From Pseudomonadota bacterium (GTDB taxonomy: Bacteria > Pseudomonadota > Gammaproteobacteria > Burkholderiales > Burkholderiaceae_C): 64,000 bases of DNA. Numbering within the stretch: the first letter of the stretch is position 1; each line of letters begins with the position of its first letter. Shown here piece by piece: positions 54,596 through 62,634 of this stretch. The DNA lies in contig JAEWIF010000006.1 in NCBI GenBank assembly GCA_023387335.1, positions 162,291 through 226,290 of the forward strand, written 5' to 3'. A model generated the notes under the pieces. That model ran no database searches and had not been told where the DNA came from. It saw only the letters and a list, made by a program, of their open reading frames with translations. The position numbers and the translations under genes were made by a program.

Positions 54596-55300
54596 ATGCA
54601 AAAACGCACTTTCCAGATCTACCGCTACGACCCGGACAAGGACGCCAAGCCGTACATGCAGACGGTCGAGATCACGCTCGAAGGCAACGAACGCATGCTT
54701 CTCGACGCGCTGATGAAGCTCAAGGCGCAGGACCCCACGCTGTCATTCCGGCGCTCCTGCCGCGAAGGCGTGTGCGGCTCCGACGCCATGAACATCAACG
54801 GCAAGAACGGCCTGGCCTGCCTGACGAACATGCGCACGCTGAAGGACCCGATCGTCCTGAAGCCGCTGCCGGGCCTGCCGGTGGTCCGCGACCTGATCGT
54901 GGACATGACCGACTTCTTCAAGCAGTACCACTCGATCAAGCCGTACCTCGTCAACGAGAACATCCCGCCCGAGAAGGAGCGGCTGCAGTCGCCCGAGGAG
55001 CGCGAGGAGCTCAACGGCCTGTACGAGTGCATCCTATGCGCCAGCTGCTCGACCAGCTGCCCCAGCTTCTGGTGGAACCCGGACAAGTTCGTCGGCCCGG
55101 CCGGCCTGCTGCAGGCGTACCGCTTCATCGCGGACAGCCGCGACCAGGCCACCGCCGAGCGGCTGGACAACCTGGAAGACCCGTACCGCCTGTTCCGCTG
55201 CCACACCATCATGAACTGCACCGACGTCTGTCCGAAGGGCCTGAACCCGACGGCGGCGATCGGCAAGATCAAGGAACTGATGGTCCGCCGGGCCGTCTGA
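54596..55300 (+). CDS. sdhB: Succinate dehydrogenase iron-sulfur subunit
   Basis: 234 aa. [2Fe-2S] ligands in SCREGVCGSDAMNINGKNG and CLTN; [4Fe-4S] in CILCASCSTSCP; [3Fe-4S] in CHTIMNCTDVCPKGLNP. Transfers electrons from FAD to quinone. The gap of 56 nt after sdhA contains CTCCTACGT but not at the box spacing used elsewhere. Confidence 0.96.
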   Translation: MQKRTFQIYRYDPDKDAKPYMQTVEITLEGNERMLLDALMKLKAQDPTLSFRRSCREGVCGSDAMNINGKNGLACLTNMRTLKDPIVLKPLPGLPVVRDLIVDMTDFFKQYHSIKPYLVNENIPPEKERLQSPEEREELNGLYECILCASCSTSCPSFWWNPDKFVGPAGLLQAYRFIADSRDQATAERLDNLEDPYRLFRCHTIMNCTDVCPKGLNPTAAIGKIKELMVRRAV

Positions 55301-55307
55301 TCCCGCC

Positions 55308-55574
55308 ATGGACGAGGCCGTTCTCGATGATCACGCGGTCGGCAAGCTGCGCTGGCGCTGCCGCCGCGGACTGCTCGAGAACGACCTCTTCCTCGAACGC
55401 TTCTTCTCGCGGCACGGCGCGGCGCTGACGCCCGCGCAAGGCCTGCTGCTGGAGGAGTTGATGCAGCTGTCCGACAATGACCTGATGGACCTGCTGCTGC
55501 GCCGCCGTGAACCCGACGGCGAGCTGGACCGCCCCGACATGAGGCAACTGCTGGAGCTGTTGCGCAGCCGTTGA
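55308..55574 (+). CDS. sdhE: FAD assembly factor SdhE
   Basis: 88 aa. The RGxxE motif is present in RRGLLENDLFLERFF. SdhE assists covalent FAD attachment to SdhA. Starts 7 nt after sdhB. Confidence 0.92.
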   Translation: MDEAVLDDHAVGKLRWRCRRGLLENDLFLERFFSRHGAALTPAQGLLLEELMQLSDNDLMDLLLRRREPDGELDRPDMRQLLELLRSR

Positions 55575-55606
55575 GGCGGCCCCCATTGATCCCCAAGGAA
55601 ACCGAC

Positions 55607-56917
55607 ATGAAACTCGCCGACAACAAAGCCACCCTGTCGTTCAGCAACGGCAGTCCCAGCGTCGAGCTGCCCGTCTACAACGGCAGCATCGGTCCGGACG
55701 TCATCGACATCCGCAAGCTGTATGCGCAGACCGGCATGTTCACGTACGACCCGGGGTTCATGTCCACGGCCTCCTGCCAGTCGACCATCACGTACATCGA
55801 CGGCGACAAGGGCGAGCTGCTCTACCGCGGCTATCCGATCGAGCAGCTGGCCACCCAGTGCGATTTCCTGGAGACCTGCCACCTGCTGCTGTACGGCGAG
55901 CTTCCCGACGTCCAGCAGAAGAAGGACTTCGTCGCCCGCGTGACCAACCACACGATGGTCAACGAGCAGATGCAGTTCTTCCTGCGCGGCTTCCGGCGCG
56001 ACGCCCACCCGATGGCGGTGATGACCGGCCTGGTGGGTGCGCTCTCGGCCTTCTATCACGACAGCACCGACATCAATAACCCGGAGCACCGCGAGATCTC
56101 GGCCATCCGCCTGATCGCCAAGATGCCCACGCTGGTGGCCATGGCGTACAAGTACGCCGCGGGCCAGCCGTACATCTACCCGAAGAACTCGCTGTCCTAC
56201 ACCGGCAACTTCATGCGGATGATGTTCGCCACGCCGTGCGAGGAGTACGAGCCCAACGACGTGCTGGTGCGCGCGATGGACCGCATCTTCATCCTGCACG
56301 CCGACCACGAGCAGAACGCTTCCACCTCCACCGTCCGCCTGTGCGGCAGCTCGGGCACCAACCCGTTCGCGGCCATCGCGGCCGGCGTGGCCTGCCTCTG
56401 GGGCCCGGCGCACGGCGGCGCCAACGAGGCCGCGCTGAACATGCTGGAGGACATCCAGAAGGCCGGCGGCGTGGACAAGATCGGCGACTTCATCAAGCAG
56501 GTGAAGGACAAGAACTCCGGCATCAAGCTGATGGGCTTCGGCCACCGCGTGTACAAGAACTACGACCCGCGCGCCAAGCTGATGCGCGAGACCTGCCACG
56601 AGGTGCTGGGCGAGCTGGGCCTTGAGAACGATCCCCTGTTCAAGCTGGCCATGTCGCTGGAGAAGATCGCTCTGGAAGACGAGTACTTCGTCTCGCGCAA
56701 GCTCTACCCGAACGTGGACTTCTACTCGGGCATCGTGCAGCGCGCCATCGGCATCCCGGTGTCGCTGTTCACCGCCATCTTCGCGCTGGCGCGCACGGTG
56801 GGCTGGATCGCCCAGCTCAACGAGATGATCGCGGACCCCGAGTACAAGATCGGCCGTCCCCGCCAGCTGTTCGTCGGCGCCACCAAGCGCGACGTCAAGC
56901 CGATCAACCAGCGCTGA
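55607..56917 (+). CDS. gltA: Citrate synthase (type II)
   Basis: 436 aa. Conserved regions: GELLYRGYPIEQLA, NASTSTVRLCGSSGTNPFA (catalytic Asp later), WGPAHGGANEAALNMLE, MGFGHRVYKNYDPRAK with catalytic His, and PNVDFYSGIVQRAIGIPV. Hexameric type II enzyme. Final gene of the GntR-sdh-gltA block. Confidence 0.96.
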   Translation: MKLADNKATLSFSNGSPSVELPVYNGSIGPDVIDIRKLYAQTGMFTYDPGFMSTASCQSTITYIDGDKGELLYRGYPIEQLATQCDFLETCHLLLYGELPDVQQKKDFVARVTNHTMVNEQMQFFLRGFRRDAHPMAVMTGLVGALSAFYHDSTDINNPEHREISAIRLIAKMPTLVAMAYKYAAGQPYIYPKNSLSYTGNFMRMMFATPCEEYEPNDVLVRAMDRIFILHADHEQNASTSTVRLCGSSGTNPFAAIAAGVACLWGPAHGGANEAALNMLEDIQKAGGVDKIGDFIKQVKDKNSGIKLMGFGHRVYKNYDPRAKLMRETCHEVLGELGLENDPLFKLAMSLEKIALEDEYFVSRKLYPNVDFYSGIVQRAIGIPVSLFTAIFALARTVGWIAQLNEMIADPEYKIGRPRQLFVGATKRDVKPINQR

Positions 56918-56936
56918 TCGACCGAAGCCCTGCAGC

Positions 56937-56962
56937 AAAGGCCCGCGCAAGCGGGCCTTTTT
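56937..56962 (+). terminator. Terminator after gltA
   Basis: Arms AAAGGCCCGC... (56937-56946) and GCGGGCCTTT (56951-56960) around GCAA, followed by TTTTT. Confidence 0.85.
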
Positions 56963-56981
56963 GCTTTCGCCTGCGGCGCAG

Positions 56982-57008
56982 CCAGCCATCTCCAAACGAG
57001 ATGGCTGG
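56982..57008. promoter_or_regulatory. LysR-type operator palindrome (T-N11-A)
   Basis: 11-bp perfect arms CCAGCCATCTC (56982-56992) and GAGATGGCTGG (56998-57008) around CAAAC. The inner part has T at 56989 and A at 57001 (T-N11-A), the core of LysR-type binding sites. It ends 16 nt before GACAAT (57024-57029), a possible -10 of the LysR gene, so autoregulation is likely. Confidence 0.55.
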
Positions 57009-57068
57009 GGCCGGACAAGGGTCGACAATCCGGGTTCTCTTCGCAAACGAAGAAGCCTCGGCCCATCC

Positions 57069-58004
57069 ATGACCCGCTCCGACCGCAGCCTCGCCCGCCG
57101 GCTGGACCTCACCTCGCTGCAGCTCTTCGTGACTGTGTGCGAGAGCGGTTCCATCGGCCGCGCCGCCGAGCGCGAGGGGATCGCCGCGTCGGCGGTGAGC
57201 AAGCGCCTGTCGGACCTCGAAGGCGTGCTCGAGACGCCCCTGCTGTACCGGCATGCGCGCGGCGTGGACCTCACGCCCGCCGGCGAGACGCTGCTGCACC
57301 ACGCGCGCGGCATGCTGTTCGGGCTGGACAAGATGCAGGGCGAGCTGAGCGAGTACGCGGAGGGCGTTCGCGGCCACGTCCGCGTGCACGCGAACATCTC
57401 GGCCATCGTGCAGTTCCTTCCGGAGGACCTGGCCGGCTTCCTCGCGCAGCACGGGCAGGTGAAGCTGGACCTGGAGGAGCGGGTCAGCACCGAGATCATC
57501 CGCGCCGTGCACGACGGCGAGACCGACATCGGCATCTGCCATCCGCAACTCAATGCGCGCGGGCTGCAGGCGCGGCCCTACCGGCAGGACCGGCTGGTGC
57601 TGGTCGTGCCGGCCCATCACCGCTTCGCCGGCCGCGACGGCATCCGCTTCCAGGAAACGCTGGACGAGGACCACGTGGGCCTGCATGGCAACAGCGCGAT
57701 CTATCTCGCGATGCGACGCGCGGCCGCCGAGGCCGGACATTCGATCCGGCTGCGCTTTCGCGTGACCGGCCTGGACGCGATGTGCCGCATGGTCGACAAC
57801 GGGCTGGGCATCGGCCTCGCGCCGGACCGCGCGTTCGAACTGCTGCGCCACATCGGCGACGTGCGCGCCGTTCCCCTGCTGGACGACTGGGCCGTGCGCG
57901 AGCTGCACGTGTTCGCGCGGGACTTCGCCGCCCTTTCCGTGACCGCACGATTGCTGGTCGACCACCTCTGCCCCGCCCCCAGTGCGGGATCCACCCCTCG
58001 ATAA
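57069..58004 (+). CDS. LysR-family regulator
   Basis: 311 aa. HTH: LTSLQLFVTVCESGSIGRAA then REGIAASAVSKRLSDLEGVL (residues 12-60). Effector domain follows. Next to leuC, and divergent to nothing, it may regulate itself and the leu genes. Ligand unknown. The start is ATG at 57069. Confidence 0.88.
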   Translation: MTRSDRSLARRLDLTSLQLFVTVCESGSIGRAAEREGIAASAVSKRLSDLEGVLETPLLYRHARGVDLTPAGETLLHHARGMLFGLDKMQGELSEYAEGVRGHVRVHANISAIVQFLPEDLAGFLAQHGQVKLDLEERVSTEIIRAVHDGETDIGICHPQLNARGLQARPYRQDRLVLVVPAHHRFAGRDGIRFQETLDEDHVGLHGNSAIYLAMRRAAAEAGHSIRLRFRVTGLDAMCRMVDNGLGIGLAPDRAFELLRHIGDVRAVPLLDDWAVRELHVFARDFAALSVTARLLVDHLCPAPSAGSTPR

Positions 58005-58036
58005 AATCTTCCACCCCTCCGCCGGAAACATCAGCC

Positions 58037-59458
58037 ATGGGACGCACCCTCTACGACAAGATCTGGGACGAGCACGTCGTCCACACCGAGGAAGACGGGA
58101 CGGCCGTCCTGTACATCGACCGCCACCTCGTCCACGAAGTCACGAGCCCGCAGGCTTTCGAAGGCCTGCGCGAAACCGGCCGCAAGGTCTGGCGCATCAG
58201 CTCGGTGGTGGCCACCGCCGACCACAACACGCCGACCACGGGCTGGGAGCGCGGCTACGCCGGCATCGAGGACCCGATCAGCAAGGAGCAGATCACCACC
58301 CTCGATCGCAACATCGAGGAGTTCGGCGCCGCGGCGTACTTCCCGTTCCTGTCCAAGCGCCAGGGCATCGTGCACGTCATCGGCCCCGAGCAGGGCGCCA
58401 CGCTCCCGGGCATGACGGTGGTCTGCGGTGACTCGCACACGTCCACGCACGGTGCTTTCGGCGCGCTGGCCCACGGCATCGGCACCAGCGAGGTCGAGCA
58501 CGTGCTGGCCACGCAGACGCTGCTGGCCAAGAAGGCGAAGAACATGCTGATCCGCGTCGACGGCCAGCTCGGCCGCGGCGTGACCGCCAAGGACATCGTG
58601 CTGGCCATCATCGGCCGCATCGGCACCGCGGGCGGCACGGGCTACACCATCGAGTTCGGCGGCTCGGCGATCCGCTCGCTGACGATGGAAGGCCGCATGA
58701 CGGTCTGCAACATGGCCATCGAGGCGGGCGCGCGCGCCGGCATGGTGGCGGTGGACGACAAGACCGTCGACTACCTCAAGGGCCGTCCGCTCGCACCCAC
58801 CGGCGTCGAATGGGACCAGGCCGTCGCCTACTGGCGCACGCTGCACTCCGATGCCGACGCGAAGTTCGACACCGTGGTCGAACTCGATGCCGCGAAGATC
58901 CAGCCGCAGGTGACGTGGGGAACCTCGCCGGAAATGGTGCTGGGCATCGACGCCCGCGTGCCGGATCCCGACAAGGAGAAGGACGCCGGCCGCCGCGACG
59001 CGATCGAGCGCGCGCTCACCTACATGGGCCTGGAGCCCGGCAAGCCGATCAACGACATCTTCGTGGACAAGGTGTTCATCGGCTCGTGCACCAACAGCCG
59101 CATCGAGGACATGCGCGAAGCCGCGGCCGTCGTGAAGAAGCTCGGCCAGAAGGTCGCCCGCAACGTCAAGCTGGCGATGGTGGTCCCCGGATCGGGCGTG
59201 GTGAAGGAGCAGGCCGAGCGCGAGGGCCTGCACGAGATCTTCAAGGCCGCGGGCTTCGACTGGCGCGAGCCGGGCTGCTCGATGTGCCTGGCGATGAACG
59301 CCGACCGGCTGGAGCCGGGCGAGCGCTGCGCCTCCACCAGCAACCGCAACTTCGAAGGCCGGCAAGGCGCCGGCGGCCGCACCCACCTGGTCAGCCCGGC
59401 GATGGCGGCGGCGGCCGCGGTACACGGCCATTTCGTCGACGTCCGACAGTTTGCCTAA
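58037..59458 (+). CDS. leuC: 3-isopropylmalate dehydratase large subunit
   Basis: 473 aa. VVCGDSHTSTHGAFGALAHG, FIGSCTNSRIEDMREAAAVV and GCSMCLAMNADRLEPGERCA carry the three Cys ligands of the [4Fe-4S] cluster. Isomerises 2-isopropylmalate. TAAAAT at 58002-58007 is a possible -10. Confidence 0.95.
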   Translation: MGRTLYDKIWDEHVVHTEEDGTAVLYIDRHLVHEVTSPQAFEGLRETGRKVWRISSVVATADHNTPTTGWERGYAGIEDPISKEQITTLDRNIEEFGAAAYFPFLSKRQGIVHVIGPEQGATLPGMTVVCGDSHTSTHGAFGALAHGIGTSEVEHVLATQTLLAKKAKNMLIRVDGQLGRGVTAKDIVLAIIGRIGTAGGTGYTIEFGGSAIRSLTMEGRMTVCNMAIEAGARAGMVAVDDKTVDYLKGRPLAPTGVEWDQAVAYWRTLHSDADAKFDTVVELDAAKIQPQVTWGTSPEMVLGIDARVPDPDKEKDAGRRDAIERALTYMGLEPGKPINDIFVDKVFIGSCTNSRIEDMREAAAVVKKLGQKVARNVKLAMVVPGSGVVKEQAEREGLHEIFKAAGFDWREPGCSMCLAMNADRLEPGERCASTSNRNFEGRQGAGGRTHLVSPAMAAAAAVHGHFVDVRQFA

Positions 59459-59476
59459 TCGGCCCGCGAGGAAGAC

Positions 59477-60127
59477 ATGAAAGCATTCACGGTGCACAAG
59501 GGCGTGGTCGCGCCGATCGACCGGGAGAACGTCGACACCGACGCCATCATCCCCAAGCAGTTCCTGAAGTCGATCCGCAAGACGGGCTTCGGCCCCAACC
59601 TGTTCGACGAATGGCGCTACCTCGACCCGGGCTATCCGGGCCAGGACCCGGCCAGCCGCAAGCCCAACCCGGACTTCGTGCTGAACCAGCCGCGCTACCA
59701 GGGCGCTTCGGTGCTGATCGCGCGCAAGAACTTCGGCTGCGGCTCGTCGCGCGAGCACGCGCCGTGGGCGCTGGAGCAGTACGGCTTCCGCGCGCTGATC
59801 GCGCCGAGCTTCGCCGACATCTTCTTCAACAACAGCTTCAAGAACGGCCTGCTGCCGATCGTGCTGCCGGAGGCCACGGTCGCGAAGCTGTTCGACCAGC
59901 TGTACGCATTCCCCGGCTACGAGCTCACGATCGACCTGGACAAGCAGGTGGTCACCACGCCGCAAGGCGAGGCGATCCCCTTCGACGTGCAGCCGTTCCG
60001 CCGCTACTGCCTGCTCAACGGGCTGGACGACATCGGCCTGACGCTGCGCCACAAGGACAAGATCAAGGCCTTCGAAGCCGAGCGCCTGGCCGCCAAGCCC
60101 TGGCTCGCCCACACCCTGAACGGATAA
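59477..60127 (+). CDS. leuD: 3-isopropylmalate dehydratase small subunit
   Basis: 216 aa. DRENVDTDAIIPKQFLKSIR and ARKNFGCGSSREHAPWALEQ are diagnostic. Partner of leuC; 18-nt gap after leuC. Confidence 0.95.
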   Translation: MKAFTVHKGVVAPIDRENVDTDAIIPKQFLKSIRKTGFGPNLFDEWRYLDPGYPGQDPASRKPNPDFVLNQPRYQGASVLIARKNFGCGSSREHAPWALEQYGFRALIAPSFADIFFNNSFKNGLLPIVLPEATVAKLFDQLYAFPGYELTIDLDKQVVTTPQGEAIPFDVQPFRRYCLLNGLDDIGLTLRHKDKIKAFEAERLAAKPWLAHTLNG

Positions 60128-60132
60128 GACAA

Positions 60133-61221
60133 ATGAAGATTGCAGTGCTGCCGGGCGACGGCATCGGTACCGAGATCGTGGCCGAGGCCGTCAAGGTCCT
60201 GGACGTCCTGGGCCTGAAGTTCGAGATGGAGACCGCCCCGGTCGGCGGCGCGGCCTACGAGGCGCACGGGCATCCGTTGCCCGAGTCCACGCTCAAGCTG
60301 GCCAAGTCGGCCGACGCCATCCTGTTCGGCGCCGTGGGCGACTGGAAGTACGACAACCTCGAGCGCGCCCTGCGTCCCGAGCAGGCCATCCTGGGCCTGC
60401 GCAAGCACCTGGGCCTGTTCGCCAACTTCCGCCCGGCCATCTGCTACGAGCAGCTGACGCACGCGTCCAGCCTCAAGCCCGAACTGGTGGCCGGCCTCGA
60501 CATCCTCATCATCCGTGAGCTGACCGGCGACATCTACTTCGGCCAGCCGCGCGGCCGCCGCACTTCGCCCGACGGCCACTTCCCCGGCGCCGAGGAAGCC
60601 TTCGACACGATGCGCTACTCGCGCCCGGAGATCGAGCGCATCGCCCACGTCGCCTTCCAGGCCGCGCGCAAGCGCAACAAGCACGTCACCAGCGTGGACA
60701 AGGCCAACGTGCTGGAAACCTTCCAGCTGTGGAAGGACGTGGTCACCGAGATCGGCAAGCAGTATCCCGACGTGAAGCTGGACCACATGTACGTGGACAA
60801 CGCGGCGATGCAACTGGTGAAGCAGCCCAAGTTCTTCGACGTGGTGGTCACCGGCAACATGTTCGGCGACATCCTCTCGGACGAAGCGGCGATGCTCACC
60901 GGCTCCATCGGCATGCTGCCCTCGGCCAGCCTGAACGCGGGCAACCAAGGCCTGTACGAACCCAGCCATGGCAGCGCGCCGGACATCGCGGGCAAAGGGG
61001 TTGCCAACCCTTTGGCTACAATCCTGTCCGCCGCCATGATGCTCCGCTTCTCCCTCAACCAGCCCGAAGCCGCCGACCGGATCGAATCCGCGGTCAGGCA
61101 CGTGCTCGCGTCGGGGCTTCGCACCGCGGACATCCATTCCGAAGGCACCACGAAGGTCGGCACCCGCGAAATGGGTGATGCCGTCGTGGCCGCGATTACC
61201 AAGAAAACCACCAAGGGCTAG
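60133..61221 (+). CDS. leuB: 3-isopropylmalate dehydrogenase
   Basis: 362 aa. KIAVLPGDGIGTEIVAEAVK, ILFGAVGDWKYDN, ITGD-type IIRELTGDIYFGQPRG and YEPSHGSAPDIAGKGVANPL (NAD site). Oxidative decarboxylation in leucine synthesis. 5-nt gap after leuD. Confidence 0.95.
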   Translation: MKIAVLPGDGIGTEIVAEAVKVLDVLGLKFEMETAPVGGAAYEAHGHPLPESTLKLAKSADAILFGAVGDWKYDNLERALRPEQAILGLRKHLGLFANFRPAICYEQLTHASSLKPELVAGLDILIIRELTGDIYFGQPRGRRTSPDGHFPGAEEAFDTMRYSRPEIERIAHVAFQAARKRNKHVTSVDKANVLETFQLWKDVVTEIGKQYPDVKLDHMYVDNAAMQLVKQPKFFDVVVTGNMFGDILSDEAAMLTGSIGMLPSASLNAGNQGLYEPSHGSAPDIAGKGVANPLATILSAAMMLRFSLNQPEAADRIESAVRHVLASGLRTADIHSEGTTKVGTREMGDAVVAAITKKTTKG

Positions 61222-61246
61222 CAAGCTCCGGTTCGTCGCGCGCCTA

Positions 61247-61269
61247 CCCCGGCTCCTGACGAGCCGGGG
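61247..61269. repeat. Hairpin between leuB and asd
   Basis: Perfect 9-bp arms CCCCGGCTC and GAGCCGGGG around CTGAC. No T run follows, so not a classic terminator; may stabilise or process the transcript. Confidence 0.4.
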
Positions 61270-61304
61270 GAACCAGGAATCTCTTCTCTAAAGGCGTATT
61301 GACG

Positions 61305-62453
61305 ATGGCACTCTCCAAGGCACAACAACCGCTGGTCGGCCTGGTCGGCTGGCGCGGCATGGTCGGCTCGGTCCTGATGGACCGCATGCAGGCCGAAGGC
61401 GACTTCGGCCTGATCGAGCCGGTCTTCTTCAGCACCTCCAACGCGGGCGGCAAGGCGCCGGCGCAGGCCAAGAACGAAGCGACCCTCCAGGACGCGTTCG
61501 ACATCGAGGCGCTGAAGAAGTGCGACATCGTCATCACCTGCCAGGGCGGCGACTACACCACCGAGGTGTTCCCCAAGCTGCGAGCCGCGGGCTGGTCCGG
61601 CCACTGGATCGATGCCGCGTCCACGCTGCGCATGAAGGACGACGCGGTCATCGTGCTCGACCCGGTCAACCTGCCGGTGATCAAGAACGCCCTGGCCAAG
61701 GGCGGCCGCAACTGGATCGGCGGCAACTGCACCGTCAGCTGCATGCTGATGGGCGTGGGCGCGCTCTACAAGGCGGGCCTCGTCGAGTGGATGAGCAGCA
61801 TGACCTACCAGGCCGCTTCGGGCGGCGGCGCGCAGCACATGCGCGAGCTGCTCACGCAGTTCGGCACGCTCAACGCCGAGGTGAAGGCGCTGCTGGACGA
61901 TCCCAAGTCGGCCATCCTCGAGATCGACCGCAAGGTGCTGGGTCGCCAGCAGTCGATGTCGGCGCACGAGACCGAGAACTTCGGCGTGCCGCTGGGCGGC
62001 TCGCTCATCCCCTGGATCGACAAGGACCTGGGCGATGGCGTCTCGCGTGAGGAATGGAAGGCCGGGGCCGAGACCAACAAGATTCTCGGCCAGGGCCCGG
62101 GCTTCGACAGCGCGGCCGTCCCGGTGGATGGCTTCTGCGTGCGCGTCGGCGCGATGCGCTGCCACAGCCAGGCGCTGACCTTCAAGCTGAAGAAGGATGT
62201 TCCGCTCGCGGACATCGAAGCCATGATCGCGGCCGACAACGAGTGGGTGAGCGTGGTGCCCAACACCCGTGAAGCCACGCTCAAGGACCTGACGCCCGTC
62301 GCCGTGACCGGCACGCTGGGCATCCCGGTGGGCCGCCTGCGCAAGATGGCGATGGGCCCCGAATACCTGGGCGCTTTCACCATCGGCGACCAGCTGTTGT
62401 GGGGCGCGGCCGAGCCGCTGCGGCGCATGCTGCGCATCCTCCTGCAGGCCTGA
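61305..62453 (+). CDS. asd: Aspartate-semialdehyde dehydrogenase
   Basis: 382 aa. LVGLVGWRGMVGSVLMDRMQ (NADP site), and the catalytic Cys in IGGNCTVSCMLMGV. Branch point to Lys, Met, Thr and diaminopimelate. ATG at 61305 preferred; a TTG lies two codons earlier. Stop codon overlaps a terminator. Confidence 0.95.
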   Translation: MALSKAQQPLVGLVGWRGMVGSVLMDRMQAEGDFGLIEPVFFSTSNAGGKAPAQAKNEATLQDAFDIEALKKCDIVITCQGGDYTTEVFPKLRAAGWSGHWIDAASTLRMKDDAVIVLDPVNLPVIKNALAKGGRNWIGGNCTVSCMLMGVGALYKAGLVEWMSSMTYQAASGGGAQHMRELLTQFGTLNAEVKALLDDPKSAILEIDRKVLGRQQSMSAHETENFGVPLGGSLIPWIDKDLGDGVSREEWKAGAETNKILGQGPGFDSAAVPVDGFCVRVGAMRCHSQALTFKLKKDVPLADIEAMIAADNEWVSVVPNTREATLKDLTPVAVTGTLGIPVGRLRKMAMGPEYLGAFTIGDQLLWGAAEPLRRMLRILLQA

Positions 62454-62483
62454 AGAAGACGGCGCTTCGGCGCCGTTTCTTCT
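62451..62483 (+). terminator. UUCG-loop hairpin terminator after asd
   Basis: Stem ACGGCGC-TTCG-GCGCCGT (62459-62476) extended by GAAGAA/TTCTTC with a single bulged G. The left arm overlaps the asd stop codon. The UUCG loop is a very stable tetraloop. Confidence 0.7.
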
Positions 62484-62569
62484 GGTTACGGCTCGTTGTC
62501 GTCGGGCAACAGGACCGCAAGACTGGTTGGGCTGGCCGGAGGGTTTCAGACGTTAAGCCCTGTCTCAGC

Positions 62570-62598
62570 TTGTCACCCTAACACGTTGATGTTATGGT
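62570..62598 (+). promoter_or_regulatory. fimV sigma-70 promoter
   Basis: TTGTCA (62570-62575), exactly 17 nt, then TATGGT (62593-62598). Spacing and hexamers fit sigma-70. Leader about 30 nt to ATG at 62635. Confidence 0.6.
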
Positions 62599-62634
62599 CC
62601 TTTTAGCCATTTATGTCTCAAGGCGAATGCCCGC

